A stretch of 64,000 nucleotides of DNA from Telluria antibiotica (GTDB lineage Bacteria > Pseudomonadota > Gammaproteobacteria > Burkholderiales > Burkholderiaceae_D). Below the pieces are notes generated by a model. It saw nothing but the letters and a program-made list of their open reading frames with translations. It was not told the DNA's origin and did no database searches. This document shows, piece after piece, positions 16,555-26,603 of this stretch. Position 1 is the stretch's first letter, and each line of letters begins with the position of its first letter. The position numbers and the translations under genes were made by a program. The stretch covers positions 186,001 through 250,000 of the forward strand of contig NZ_JAAQOM010000011.1 of NCBI RefSeq assembly GCF_011682055.1, written 5' to 3'.

Positions 16555-17670
16555 TCAGCGCTGGCCCAACCGCGTATCGCCGAAAAGGTGTTTTAGCTCA
16601 TGCGGCTGCGAGCGCCAGTACTGGGGCGGCGCGCTGACCGATGCCCCCAGCTCCGCCGCCGCGTGCCACGGCCAGCGCGGGTCGTACAGCATGGCGCGCG
16701 CCAGCGCCACCATGTCGGCCTGGCCCGTCTGCACAATGGTCTCGGCCTGCTTCGCCTCCGTGATCAAACCGACGCCGATCGTGGGCATCGCCGTTTCCGC
16801 CTTGATGCGCGCGGCGAACTCGATCTGGTAGCCCGGCCCGACGGGTATCTTCTGCTGCGGCGACACGCCGCCACTCGACACGTGGATGAACTGGCAGCCG
16901 AGCTTCTCCAGCTCGCGCGCCAACACGATGCTCTGCGCCAGGTCCCAGCCGCCGTCGACCCAGTCGCTGGCGGAGATGCGCATGCCCACCACCATCTCCG
17001 CCGACACGGCCGCACGCACCGCGGCGAACACTTCCAGCGGAAAACGCATGCGGTTCTCCAGCGAGCCGCCGTAAACATCGTCGCGCCGGTTCGACAGCGG
17101 CGACAGGAACTGGTGCAGCAGATAGCCATGGGCGCCGTGGAGTTCGATGGCGTCCAGGCCCAGCGCATCGGCACGCCGCGCGGCAGCAATAAAGCCCTCC
17201 TTCACGCGCGCGAGCCCGTCGGCATCGAGCGCCTGGGGCACCGCATCGCCGTCGGCGTGCGGGAGCGCGGACGGCGCGACGGTCTGCCAGCCATGCACGT
17301 GATCGGGCGGGATGCTCGCCCCGCCCAGCCACGGCACTTCGCTCGACGCCTTGCGGCCCGCGTGCGCGAGCTGGATGGCGATCTTGATCGGAGAATGCTT
17401 GCGCATCGCGTTGACGACGGGTTCCAGCGCGGCCGCGTGCTCGTCGGACCACAGGCCAAGGTCGGCGTAGGTGATGCGGCCCTCCTCCGTCACGGCGGTC
17501 GCCTCGATGATCAGGAGACCGGCGCCGGACAGCGCGAGGTGGCCGAGGTGGATCATGTGCCAGTCGGTCGCGAAGCCCTGCTCGGCGGAGTATTGACACA
17601 TCGGCGCGATGGCGATGCGGTTGGCCAGCGCGAGCGGGCCGAGCTCGATCGGTGAAAACAGCTTGCTCAT
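16555..17670 (-). CDS. Old yellow enzyme, YqjM/NamA-type NADPH flavin oxidoreductase
   Basis: FMN enzyme that reduces activated C=C bonds (enals, enones, nitro compounds), probably for detoxification. The protein has 371 residues as a TIM barrel. PMCQYSA holds C25, the redox-tuning cysteine of the YqjM subclass. QLAHAGRKA, HGAHGYLLHQFLSP and YGGSLENRMRF follow in the family order. The start at 17670 is chosen because AAGGGAG lies just before it and SKLFSPIELG is the family's usual beginning; an earlier in-frame start would lie within the REP variant. Confidence 0.92.
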   Translation of the reverse strand: MSKLFSPIELGPLALANRIAIAPMCQYSAEQGFATDWHMIHLGHLALSGAGLLIIEATAVTEEGRITYADLGLWSDEHAAALEPVVNAMRKHSPIKIAIQLAHAGRKASSEVPWLGGASIPPDHVHGWQTVAPSALPHADGDAVPQALDADGLARVKEGFIAAARRADALGLDAIELHGAHGYLLHQFLSPLSNRRDDVYGGSLENRMRFPLEVFAAVRAAVSAEMVVGMRISASDWVDGGWDLAQSIVLARELEKLGCQFIHVSSGGVSPQQKIPVGPGYQIEFAARIKAETAMPTIGVGLITEAKQAETIVQTGQADMVALARAMLYDPRWPWHAAAELGASVSAPPQYWRSQPHELKHLFGDTRLGQR

Positions 17671-17691
17671 GGGTGACTGCGCTCCCTTAAC

Positions 17692-17735
17692 GTAGGGTGG
17701 GGTGATTGATGCCAGGGGCATCAACCACGTGCCCA
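17692..17735 (+). repeat. REP variant with exchanged inner hairpin
   Basis: GTAGGGTGGG starts the unit and GTGCCCACC ends it. The middle is a different hairpin: GTGATTGATGCC, AGG, GGCATCAACCAC, with one mismatch. The same core occurs in reverse at 4865-4891. Confidence 0.75.
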
Positions 17736-17823
17736 CCAAATGCATGCGTAAAGGGACAGTCTAACGCGCGCCGTGGAAGCGCGTCGTTCATGACAAGGAA
17801 AACGGGGTAGTACGCGACGGTTA

Positions 17824-17846
17824 CGGTGGGCACGGGGTGCCCACGC
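17824..17846 (-). repeat. REP-like single unit
   Basis: CGGTGGGCACGGGGTGCCCACG, three bases before the stop codon of astE. Confidence 0.8.
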
Positions 17847-17848
17847 GT

Positions 17849-18835
17849 TCAACCGGCACGGACGACCATGATCCCGGCCCGCAGCCCGACCCGAACATCC
17901 GGATTCGGAAACACGACACACTCCTCGTCGTGCTGAACGGTATAAACGGTTTCGCCGTCGCGCGCGATCACGTCGCCCTTTTTCAACGGCGTGAAATTCT
18001 CCGTATCGCGCCCGAAGCTCATGGTGAACGCATCGGACAGCTTGGTGATCGACTGCGCCGTATTGAACACGATGGGCGCTGTCCCACCCGCCCGCGCGTG
18101 CCCGCGCAGCAGGCCAGCCAGCGCATCGGCCATCGCCGCGAACTGCGACAGGTCGTTCCGGCCCAGCGTCCCGATGCGCCCCAGCTCCACGGTGGTGCCC
18201 GCAGTGCCGTGGCGCTCGGCCGTCCAATAACTGTACGTGCCCGCGGATGCCGGGTTCATGATGACGGCGTCGATGCCACCGAGGCCCAGCCACGCGATCA
18301 GTTCGCGGCGGGACGCATCGGCAATCAGCTCCGGCACGATGGCGAAGCGCGGATAGCGCGAGGCGCGGATCGCCGTGTGCAGGTCGAGGTGCCAGCGGCG
18401 CGGCCCCGTGCCGTCGAAGAACGCCGCGGTGGCCGCGATCAGCGCGTCCGCACGGCCGGCTTCGAACGTGCCCGCCAGGTCGCCCCGCCGGTCGCGGAAC
18501 ATGCGGTTCAGGTCCGCGTCGATGAAGCGCTTGCCGGCCGCGATGGCGTCGATGTTCCCGACGCAGAGCATCAGGTCCACCGCCAGTTCATGCGGTGCCC
18601 GCGACAACGCGTCGATGGCATAGGCCACCATCTCGATCGGCCCCGTCTCGTCGCCATGCACGCCCACGGACAGCAGCACGGCGGGACGGTCCGGCGACGG
18701 CGTTGCCGCCTTCACCGTCAGCACACCCTTCGCAGGCTCGCCGACCGTGAAGCCGGCGCCCGCGAACCGGGCGGCCACCTCGCCGAAGTCGCCTTCGGCC
18801 AGCGCCCGGATTTCCTTCGGCAAGGTGGCCGTCAT
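17849..18835 (-). CDS. astE: Succinylglutamate desuccinylase
   Basis: Last step of the AST arginine pathway: a zinc hydrolase that releases glutamate and succinate from N-succinylglutamate. The protein has 328 residues. The zinc ligands are H60 and E63 in GVHGDETGP and H153 in HLDLHT. The catalytic glutamate is E217 in TVELGRIG. It starts 3 bases after the stop of the glutamate dehydrogenase gene, so the enzyme that makes glutamate and the one that oxidises it are co-transcribed. Confidence 0.93.
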   Translation of the reverse strand: MTATLPKEIRALAEGDFGEVAARFAGAGFTVGEPAKGVLTVKAATPSPDRPAVLLSVGVHGDETGPIEMVAYAIDALSRAPHELAVDLMLCVGNIDAIAAGKRFIDADLNRMFRDRRGDLAGTFEAGRADALIAATAAFFDGTGPRRWHLDLHTAIRASRYPRFAIVPELIADASRRELIAWLGLGGIDAVIMNPASAGTYSYWTAERHGTAGTTVELGRIGTLGRNDLSQFAAMADALAGLLRGHARAGGTAPIVFNTAQSITKLSDAFTMSFGRDTENFTPLKKGDVIARDGETVYTVQHDEECVVFPNPDVRVGLRAGIMVVRAG

Positions 18836-18838
18836 CGC

Positions 18839-21800
18839 TTACGCCAACGTCGCGACCGAGGCCGCGGCATTGCCCGCTGCGATGCGGTCCGGGCTCGAAC
18901 CTTCCGACAGCGACCACACGGCCAGCATCGCCTGCTCCAGGTCCGTCGGCTGGGCATGGCCGCCCGACAGGCCCATCGCCGCCGTCAGTTCGCGCACGGC
19001 CGCCTGCATGTCGCCGGTGGCGCGGCTCGCTTCCAGCACTTCCAGCAGCAGGCGTTGCTGCGTGCGGCGCAGCGCTTGCAGCGCGTAGTTGCGCAGTTGT
19101 TCCTGCGACTTGCTGATGGCCGGCAGCTTGAGGCCGCGCTCCAGCGTATCGATACCGGCCCGCGCGCGCAGCAGCATGCCGACCTGCAGGAACTCGGCCA
19201 GCGACATGCCTTGCGGACGCTGCACCGACACGGCCGCGAACAGGAAAGCGGCCAGCGATTCGACGGTGTCGACCGCTTTCCACGCCTGCACGAACGACGG
19301 CGACAGGCCGCCATGGCTGTCCGCGTCAAGCTTGGCCGGCATCAGCTGGCGCAGTTGTTCCGGCTGGGCGAACAGGTTCGACAGCTCTTCCATGCCGCCG
19401 GCACCGGCCTGCTCCGCCGGCAGCGACAGCACGCCTTCGATCACGGTGCGCAGCATCACGCGGGTGCGGGCGTCGACCGTCTGCGACACGTCGCGCGGCA
19501 CGGCCAGCGCATCATGGTCCAGCGCCTCGAACACGGGCGCCAGGTGCAGCGCGGCCCAGGCCTGGCCCCACGCTTTCACGACCTCGACGTCGTCGATGCG
19601 GTGTTCCAGCGCCAGGTCGCGCAGCATCAGCGGGCCGCAGCGGTTGACGGATTCGTTCGCCAGCACGGTCGCGAGGATCGCGTTGGACAGCGGGTGCGCC
19701 AGTGGATCGCGCGTGGCGACCAGCTGCGCCGGGAAGTACGGGCGCAGGATGGTCTCGGCCCACGGCTGGCTGGTCAGCGGCAGCGCGGCCAGCAGGCGCT
19801 TGAAGCGGTTCTTCACGTTGGCGACGACGACCGCGAGTTCCGGCGTCGTGAGGCCCAGGCCCAGTGCCTTGCGGCGCTGCAGTTCCGTCTCGCTCGGCAG
19901 CTGTTCCAGCTCGCGCGACACGGCGCCTTCCGCCTCCAGGCTCGCGATCAGCGCCGCATAGCCGTCGACGACGGCGCTGTTGCTTTGCGCCTGCGCCTCG
20001 CGCACCAGCAGGTGCGTCTGCAGCGTGTTGTCGCGCAGGACCAGCTTCTCGATATCGCCCGTCATTTCCGTCAGCAGGCGGTTACGCTCGCCCTCGTCCA
20101 GCTGGCCCGCGTTGACTTCCGTGTCGAGCCAGATCTTGACGTTCACTTCGTGGTCGGAGCAGTCCACGCCGGCCGAGTTGTCGATCGCATCCGTGAAGAT
20201 GCGGCCGCCGGCCAGCGCGAATTCGATGCGGCCGGCCTGCGTCGCACCGAGGTTGCCGCCTTCCGCCACGACCTTCACGCGCAGCTCGTTGCCGTTGACG
20301 CGGATGTTGTCGTTGGCGCGGTCCTTCACCTGGGCGTGCGATTCGCTCGACGCCTTGATGTAGGTACCGATGCCGCCGTTGTAGAACAGGTCGACGGGCG
20401 CCAGCAGGATGCGGTGCATCAGTTCTTCAGGGCTCAAGCTCGTCTCTTCGATGGCCAGCGCTTCGCGCACTTGCGGCGACAGCTCGATGTGGCGGGAGGT
20501 GCGCGGGAACACGCCGCCGCCTTCCGAGATCAGTTCCTTGTTGTAGTCCTCCCACGAGGAACGCGGCAGCGCGAACATGCGCTTGCGCTCGTTGAACGAC
20601 ACGACGACGTCCGGATTCGGGTCGAGGAAGATGTGGCGGTGGTCGAACGCGGCCAGCACTTTCAGCTGGCGCGACAGCAGCACGCCGTTGCCGAACACGT
20701 CGCCCGACATGTCGCCCACGCCGACCATCGTCACCGGAGTCGTGTTCATGTCGTGGCCCATCTCGTAGAAGTGGCGCTTGACGGCTTCGAACGCGCCCTT
20801 CGCCGTGATGCCCATCTTCTTGTGGTCGTAGCCGTTCGAGCCGCCCGATGCGAACGCGTCGCCCAGCCAGAAGCCGCGCGACACGGCGATGCTGTTGGCG
20901 ATGTCGGAGAACGTCGCGGTACCCTTGTCGGCAGCGACGACGAGGTACGGGTCGTCCTGGTCGTAACGCACGGTGTCCGTCGGCGGCACGATCTCGCCGC
21001 GCACGCGGTTGTCCGTCACCTCGAGCAGGCTCGCGATGAACAGGCGGTAGACGGCTTCGCCTTCGGCCGCCACGACGTCACGCGCCGCATCCTTCGGCAT
21101 CTGCTTGCAGACGAAGCCGCCCTTCGAGCCGGCCGGCACGATGACGGCGTTCTTGACCATCTGCGCCTTCACGAGGCCCAGCACTTCGGTGCGGTAGTCT
21201 TCCATGCGGTCGGACCAGCGCAGGCCGCCGCGCGCGACGGGGCCGCCGCGCAAGTGCACGCCTTCGAAGCGGCGCGAGAACACGTAGATCTCGCGGAACG
21301 GACGCGGTTCCGGCACCAGCGCCAGGTGGCTCGTGTCGAGCTTGAAGATGATCTTCTCGCCGTCGTTTTGATAATAGTTGGTGCGCACGGTCGCCATCAC
21401 GAGGTCGACCAGCGCGGCCATGATTTCCTCGGTGTCGGCGTGGTTGACCTTCGCGAGGCTTGCCTTCAAGGTGGCCAGCTTGGCGTCGCCCGATGCGCGT
21501 TCCTCATCCGACAGCTTGGGATCGAAGCGCAAGGTGAACCCTTCGACGAGTTCCTTGACGAGGGCCGCGCGCGGACGCAGCGTCTCCGCCATGTAGCGGG
21601 TCGAGAACTTGCTGCCGGCCTGGCGCCAGTAGCTGATGTAGGCGCGCACGAGCTGCACTTCGCGCATCGACAGGCCGCCTTCGATCGTGAGGCCGTTCAG
21701 GCGGCCGTCTTCCGCTTCGCCGTTGAACAGCGCGGCGAACAATTCGCCCGCCACGTCCGCGACGCCCGGCCTGGCCAGCTTGGCGGCGGAATCCGCGTCG

Positions 21801-23584
21801 ACGATCAGGCTCGTGATGTAGCGGCGGGTGCCGTCGGCCGTGTCGATCCAGAAGCTCTGTTCGCGGTCGATGGCGACGCCGGCGTTCTGCAGCGCGGGCA
21901 GGATGCGCGACAGCGACGGCATCGTGTTCGCCGAGTACAGGCGCAGCGACGTGACCCCGGCTTCATCCGTTTCGATGCGCACGGACACGTGGCCCTGCTG
22001 GCCGTTCGCGATGAGCGCCGTCACGTCGCGGAAGGCGATTTCCGGCGCCGTCGCGGCCACGTAGTTCACCGGCAGCGTGGGCAGGAGCTTGCGCAGCGCG
22101 TTGCGGGTCGGGACGTCTTCCACGGTGTCGGTCAGTGCCGTGTAGCGGTCGTGCCAGCCGTCCAGCACGGACAGCAGCGGTTTCTGGATGTCCGTTTCGA
22201 GGTCGAGCGGATAGCGCGCGGCCTGGGCGATCAGGTACACGCGAGCCAGCGGACCGTCGGCGACGAGCGTCTGCGTGCGCACGTCGACGGCGCCCGAGCT
22301 GTCCTTCAGCGCCTGCGCCAGCGCGGCGACGACTGCGGCGCTGTAGCGCTCGCGCGGCAGGTAGACGAGGACGTTCAGGTGGCGGTGGTACACGTCGCGG
22401 CGGGCGAAGACTTTCGCGCGCGGCTGCTTGTACAGCGAGACGACGGAGCTGCACACCTGGGCGAGCCATTCCGGATCGGCTTCCAGCGCCTCGGTGCGCG
22501 GCAGCGATTCCAGGATCTCGAGGAATTTCTCGGCGCGGAAACCTTCCTGGCGCACGCCGGCGATCGACAGCACCTTCGCCACGCGGCCGCGCGCGAACGG
22601 CAGGCGCGCCAGCGGCGTCGACGTGGCGGCGCGGGTGAACAGGCCGACGAAGCAGTGCTCGCCTATCGTGTTGCCCTGCGTGTCGGTGTCGCGCACGCCG
22701 ATGAAGTCCAGCGGCTGGTCGCGGTGCAGGGTGCCGGCCACGTCGGCCTTCACGATCGACAAGGTCTCGTCGCGCTTGGACAGGATCTCGAAGTCGCCCG
22801 GGATGTTCTGCAGGCAGGTGCCGTACACGGGGTGCGCGGTGTCCTGCAGGACGCCGATGCGGCTCGGGATGTCGCGTTCGAGTTCGCGCACGCCCGGCTT
22901 CACGAAATAGTAGGCGTAGCCGAACGGCTCGAAGCCTTCGTTCTTGGCCCAGTCGAGGAATGCCGCGACTTCCTGGCCGGACGGCGTGCCCTGGGCTGCC
23001 GCGGCGGCAGCAACAGCCGTCATGCGGTCGGCCATCGCGACGGCGTCGCGGTGCACGGTGGCGGCGTCGCGCGCGACCATCTGGATGCGGGCGATGAGTT
23101 CGGAGAGTTCGTCCTGCGGCAGGTCTTCCGCCAGCAGGCACAGGACGTACGATTCCAGCGGCGCGCCGGTCTCGCCGACGGCGACCACGCGGCCGGCTTC
23201 GTCGCGGCGCACGGGCAGCACGGCGTTCATGACGCCCGACGCGACGACGCGCTGGCGGCGCAGCGCCATCACGAACGAGTCGACGAGGTAGGGCATGTCC
23301 TCGTTCAGGATCAGCAAGGCGGTCGACATGCCGCTGCGCCCGTCCGTAGCGCGCATCTGCGCGATCTGGCAGCCGTCCGTCGTGCGCTGCGCCACCTGGG
23401 CGAACGCGTCCCACAGGATGGCGGCGAGGTTGCGCGGATCGATGCCGGCGAGGTCGTCCTCGTCCAGGGCGCCGATCCAGGCGCCGATCAGCGCGCCCAC
23501 TTGTTCGGGGGCGTTGGCCGGCTTGTTCTCGTTGACGAGCGCCAGGGTCTGGGTGCGCAGGTCATGAGGCATGTCTTTGTTCAT
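18839..23584 (-). CDS. NAD-specific glutamate dehydrogenase, large (about 180 kDa) class
   Basis: Oxidises glutamate to 2-oxoglutarate and ammonia with NAD; it works mainly in amino acid breakdown. The protein has 1581 residues, as in the large bacterial GDH class (Bac_GDH), with an N-terminal regulatory half and a catalytic region around PAGSKGGFVCKQMP (about residue 820), where the substrate-binding lysine lies. GVGDMSGDVFGNG follows in the dinucleotide-binding part. The start at 23584 is supported by TTGGAGAAG upstream. A 207-base gap with an inverted REP pair separates it from astB, so it may have its own promoter. It sits between astB and astE. Confidence 0.92.
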   Translation of the reverse strand: MNKDMPHDLRTQTLALVNENKPANAPEQVGALIGAWIGALDEDDLAGIDPRNLAAILWDAFAQVAQRTTDGCQIAQMRATDGRSGMSTALLILNEDMPYLVDSFVMALRRQRVVASGVMNAVLPVRRDEAGRVVAVGETGAPLESYVLCLLAEDLPQDELSELIARIQMVARDAATVHRDAVAMADRMTAVAAAAAAQGTPSGQEVAAFLDWAKNEGFEPFGYAYYFVKPGVRELERDIPSRIGVLQDTAHPVYGTCLQNIPGDFEILSKRDETLSIVKADVAGTLHRDQPLDFIGVRDTDTQGNTIGEHCFVGLFTRAATSTPLARLPFARGRVAKVLSIAGVRQEGFRAEKFLEILESLPRTEALEADPEWLAQVCSSVVSLYKQPRAKVFARRDVYHRHLNVLVYLPRERYSAAVVAALAQALKDSSGAVDVRTQTLVADGPLARVYLIAQAARYPLDLETDIQKPLLSVLDGWHDRYTALTDTVEDVPTRNALRKLLPTLPVNYVAATAPEIAFRDVTALIANGQQGHVSVRIETDEAGVTSLRLYSANTMPSLSRILPALQNAGVAIDREQSFWIDTADGTRRYITSLIVDADSAAKLARPGVADVAGELFAALFNGEAEDGRLNGLTIEGGLSMREVQLVRAYISYWRQAGSKFSTRYMAETLRPRAALVKELVEGFTLRFDPKLSDEERASGDAKLATLKASLAKVNHADTEEIMAALVDLVMATVRTNYYQNDGEKIIFKLDTSHLALVPEPRPFREIYVFSRRFEGVHLRGGPVARGGLRWSDRMEDYRTEVLGLVKAQMVKNAVIVPAGSKGGFVCKQMPKDAARDVVAAEGEAVYRLFIASLLEVTDNRVRGEIVPPTDTVRYDQDDPYLVVAADKGTATFSDIANSIAVSRGFWLGDAFASGGSNGYDHKKMGITAKGAFEAVKRHFYEMGHDMNTTPVTMVGVGDMSGDVFGNGVLLSRQLKVLAAFDHRHIFLDPNPDVVVSFNERKRMFALPRSSWEDYNKELISEGGGVFPRTSRHIELSPQVREALAIEETSLSPEELMHRILLAPVDLFYNGGIGTYIKASSESHAQVKDRANDNIRVNGNELRVKVVAEGGNLGATQAGRIEFALAGGRIFTDAIDNSAGVDCSDHEVNVKIWLDTEVNAGQLDEGERNRLLTEMTGDIEKLVLRDNTLQTHLLVREAQAQSNSAVVDGYAALIASLEAEGAVSRELEQLPSETELQRRKALGLGLTTPELAVVVANVKNRFKRLLAALPLTSQPWAETILRPYFPAQLVATRDPLAHPLSNAILATVLANESVNRCGPLMLRDLALEHRIDDVEVVKAWGQAWAALHLAPVFEALDHDALAVPRDVSQTVDARTRVMLRTVIEGVLSLPAEQAGAGGMEELSNLFAQPEQLRQLMPAKLDADSHGGLSPSFVQAWKAVDTVESLAAFLFAAVSVQRPQGMSLAEFLQVGMLLRARAGIDTLERGLKLPAISKSQEQLRNYALQALRRTQQRLLLEVLEASRATGDMQAAVRELTAAMGLSGGHAQPTDLEQAMLAVWSLSEGSSPDRIAAGNAAASVATLA

Positions 23585-23710
23585 TTGCTTCTCCAAGCTG
23601 ATAGTTGCGCCGGGTTCGTCACGGCTTGTGGCCACATGTTCCCGGCTTGTGTGGACAGGGTTGTCCCGTCCAGATTCGTGCTTCCTTGTTACCGGAAACT
23701 ATCTTTTACT

Positions 23711-23790
23711 GTAGGGTGGGCTCCCCGAGCCCACGCGTATCGTTAGCGTTATGCAGGCGTCCGCGTGGGCACGGAGTGCCCACCCTACGA
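23711..23790. repeat. REP-like inverted pair between astB and the GDH gene
   Basis: Unit one, 23711-23735, is GTAGGGTGGGCTCC then GAGCCCACG. Unit two, 23764-23788, is CGTGGGCACGGAGTGCCCACC then CTAC. The spacer contains GTTAGCGTTATGCAGGCGTC. The pair ends two bases before the astB stop codon. Confidence 0.82.
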
Positions 23791-23791
23791 A

Positions 23792-25135
23792 TCATGCCAG
23801 ATCATACAATCCCGGCAAGCCGAGGATGCGTTCGAGGTCTTCCAGTGCGGCCGCGCACTCGATTGCCAGTTGCGGGTCGGCCAGGTCCTTCGGCTCGACG
23901 CGGTCGCGGTAATGGCGCTCGACCCACGGCACGAGGCGCGCATACAGGTCTTCCGTCATCAGCACGCCCTGGTGCATCGCGGTCGCTTCCTCGTCCGTGA
24001 GCACGACGCGCAGGCGCAGGCACGCGGGGCCGCCGCCGTTGCGCATGCTCTGGCGCAGGTCGAATTCGACCAGCTCGTCGATGGGCCCGCCGGAAGCCAC
24101 CAGCTGCTCCAGGTAGCGCGCGACGGTCGCCGTCTCGCGGCATTCGTGCGGGACGACGAGGGCCATGCCTCCATCCGGCTTGGACAGCAGCTGGCTGTTG
24201 AACAGGTAGCTCGCCACCGCATCGGCGACGGGGACCACACCCGTGTCGACGCGCACGGCGCGCAGGTCGGTGCCGGTGACACCGAGCGCGCGGCGCAGCG
24301 CTTCCAGCGTGCCCGCTTCATTGGCAAAGGCCTGCTCGTGGTAGAACAGCACGTTGCCGTTGCCGACGGCGATCACGTCGTTGTGGAACACGCCCTGGTC
24401 GATGACGTCCGGGTTCTGCGACGCGAACACCGTGCGCGCGGCATCGAGGCCGTGCAGCCGGGCGACGGCTTGCGACGCTTCCAGGGTCTGGCGCGCCGGG
24501 TATTTGGCCGGTGCCGGTGCGGACGGGTCGAACTCGACGCGGCCGTACACGAAGAACTCGACGCCGGCCGCCCCGTGGGCGCTGGCGAAGCGCGTGTGGT
24601 TAGCGGCGCCCTCGTCGCCGAATGCGGGCGTCGAGGGCAGCGGATCGTGCACGACGAAGCGGTCCGGATTCGCGAACAGCGCGCGCAACGTGCGCGTGGC
24701 CTGCGCATGCTCTTCCGCGCGGTGCAGCTTGTTGTTCAGGTTCGCGGCGGTGAAGTGCACGCGGCCATCGCGGGTGTCCGCGGACGGGCTGACCGTGGCG
24801 GCGTTGGCCGTCCACATCGGCGACGCGGAGTACGCGCACGCGAGGATCACGGGCGATTCGCGATAGGCCTGCGCCAACACGTCGGCATCCGTGCCGGAAA
24901 AGCCGAGGCGGCGCAGCAGGCGGAAGTTCGGACGCGCCTGCGGCGGCAGCAGGCCTTGCGCGAAGCCGCGCGCGGCCAGCGCCCGCATCTTGGCGAGGCC
25001 CTGCAGCGCGGCCTGGCGCGGGTTCGACGCGCTCCTCACGTTGTTGAACGAGGCGACGTTGCCGAACGAGAGGCCGGCGTAGTTGTGCGACGGACCCACG
25101 AGGCCGTCGAAGTTGAATTCGCGTGCGTTGCGCAT
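23792..25135 (-). CDS. astB: N-succinylarginine dihydrolase
   Basis: Second step of the AST pathway: converts N2-succinylarginine to N2-succinylornithine, CO2 and two ammonia. The protein has 447 residues, as in other AstB. The catalytic triad of the guanidino-modifying fold is complete: E175 in DEGAANHTR, H251 in GVFHNDVIAV, and C372 in NGGGPACLRLRV. The N-terminus (NFDGLVGPSHNYAGLS) is highly typical. The start codon is one base after the astD stop, so the two genes are translationally linked. Confidence 0.96.
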   Translation of the reverse strand: MRNAREFNFDGLVGPSHNYAGLSFGNVASFNNVRSASNPRQAALQGLAKMRALAARGFAQGLLPPQARPNFRLLRRLGFSGTDADVLAQAYRESPVILACAYSASPMWTANAATVSPSADTRDGRVHFTAANLNNKLHRAEEHAQATRTLRALFANPDRFVVHDPLPSTPAFGDEGAANHTRFASAHGAAGVEFFVYGRVEFDPSAPAPAKYPARQTLEASQAVARLHGLDAARTVFASQNPDVIDQGVFHNDVIAVGNGNVLFYHEQAFANEAGTLEALRRALGVTGTDLRAVRVDTGVVPVADAVASYLFNSQLLSKPDGGMALVVPHECRETATVARYLEQLVASGGPIDELVEFDLRQSMRNGGGPACLRLRVVLTDEEATAMHQGVLMTEDLYARLVPWVERHYRDRVEPKDLADPQLAIECAAALEDLERILGLPGLYDLA

Positions 25136-25136
25136 G

Positions 25137-26603
25137 TTAGAAACTCAATCCCGGAGACAGTTTGGCCGGCATTTCCAGCTCGGACGTTTCGATCGACGCG
25201 ACCGGGTACGCGCAGTAATCGGCCGCGTAATAGGCGCTCGGACGGTGGTTGCCGGACTTGCCCACGCCGCCGAACGGCGCGGAGCTGGCGGCGCCCGTCG
25301 TCGGACGGTTCCAGTTGACGACGCCGGCGCGCGCCTTGATGGCGAAGCGCTTCCACAAGTCTTCCGACGGCGACAACAATGCCGCGGCGAGGCCGAATTC
25401 GGTGGCGTTGGCCGCAGCGATGGCCTGGTCGAAATCGGCCACGCGGATCACTTGCAGCAAGGGGCCGAACCATTCCTCGTCCGGGATGCCTTTCGCATCC
25501 GTCACGTCGACGATGCCCGCCGTGACGAAGCCCGCGTTCGCGTCGAGCTGGCGCATGCGCAGCAAGACCTTGCCGCCCTGCGCTTCCATCATTTCCTGCG
25601 CCTGCACGAGACGTTGCGCGACGGCGGCCGAAACGACGGGACCCATGAACGGCTGCGGGTCCGCGTTCGACGGCCCCACCGCGAGCGTGCGGGCCACTTC
25701 CACGAGGCGGTCGATGAACGCCTGGCCTTGCGGCGTATCCTGCACGATCAGGCGGCGCGCGCACGTGCAGCGCTGGCCCGCCGAGATGAATGCGGACATG
25801 ACGGTGTGGTGCACGGCCGCGTCGACGTTGGCGACGTCCCACACGACGAGCGGGTTGTTGCCGCCCATTTCCAGCGCCAGCATCTTGCCCGGCTGGCCGC
25901 CGAATTGTTTGTGCAGCGCGGCACCCGTCTGGCTGCTGCCGGTGAACAGGACGCCGTCGACGTCTGCCTGGCCCAGCGCGACACCGGTCGCGCGGCCGCC
26001 GTTCACGAGGTTCAGCACACCCTTCGGCAAGCCGGCCTGTTCCCACAACTGCACGGTGCGGACCGCGGTGCGCGGCGCGTATTCGCTCGGCTTGAACACG
26101 AGCGTGTTCCCCGCGATCAGCGCCGGCACGATGTGGCCGTTCGGCAGGTGGCCGGGGAAGTTATACGGACCGAACACGGCGAACACGCCGTGCGGACGGT
26201 GGCGCAGCACGGCGTTGCCGTCGGCGACCTTGCTGCTGGTCTCGCCCGTGCGCGCGGCATGCGACTGCACGGAGATGTCGACCTTGTTCGCCATCGTCGT
26301 CACTTCCGTGCGGGCTTCCCACAAGGGTTTACCCACTTCCTCGGCGATGATGGCGGCCAGTTCCTCGTTGTGCTCCTTCAGCAGGTCGCGGAAGCGCTGG
26401 CAGACGGCGATGCGCCGCTCGAGCGGCGTCAGTGCCCAGTCTTCGAACGCGGCACGCGCGGCCTTGACGGCGCGGTCGACGTCTTCCGCCGTCGATTCGT
26501 TACTGGTCCAGGTCTGGCGGCCCGTGGATGGGTCGATGGTCGCGAGCAGCGGACCCGAGCCGGCCAGCCATTCGCCGCCGATGTAATTCGATACGTTAGC
26601 CAT
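25137..26603 (-). CDS. astD: Succinylglutamate-semialdehyde dehydrogenase
   Basis: Fourth AST step: NAD-linked oxidation of succinylglutamate semialdehyde to succinylglutamate. The protein has 488 residues and belongs to the aldehyde dehydrogenase superfamily. The catalytic cysteine is C279 in SAGQRCTCARR, the general base E245 in LEMGGNNPL, and the cofactor loop FTGSSQTG. Cys-Thr-Cys around the active site is a usual AstD feature. The ATG overlaps the end of the preceding aruG gene by 8 bases. Confidence 0.95.
   Translation of the reverse strand: MANVSNYIGGEWLAGSGPLLATIDPSTGRQTWTSNESTAEDVDRAVKAARAAFEDWALTPLERRIAVCQRFRDLLKEHNEELAAIIAEEVGKPLWEARTEVTTMANKVDISVQSHAARTGETSSKVADGNAVLRHRPHGVFAVFGPYNFPGHLPNGHIVPALIAGNTLVFKPSEYAPRTAVRTVQLWEQAGLPKGVLNLVNGGRATGVALGQADVDGVLFTGSSQTGAALHKQFGGQPGKMLALEMGGNNPLVVWDVANVDAAVHHTVMSAFISAGQRCTCARRLIVQDTPQGQAFIDRLVEVARTLAVGPSNADPQPFMGPVVSAAVAQRLVQAQEMMEAQGGKVLLRMRQLDANAGFVTAGIVDVTDAKGIPDEEWFGPLLQVIRVADFDQAIAAANATEFGLAAALLSPSEDLWKRFAIKARAGVVNWNRPTTGAASSAPFGGVGKSGNHRPSAYYAADYCAYPVASIETSELEMPAKLSPGLSF

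Noticed and set aside
17837..23746. A plus-strand frame of almost 2000 codons opposite the glutamate dehydrogenase gene
   Set aside because: It mirrors a GC-rich gene read in the antisense frame: Arg, His, Gln and Val dominate and no domain is recognisable, while the minus strand encodes a complete GDH.
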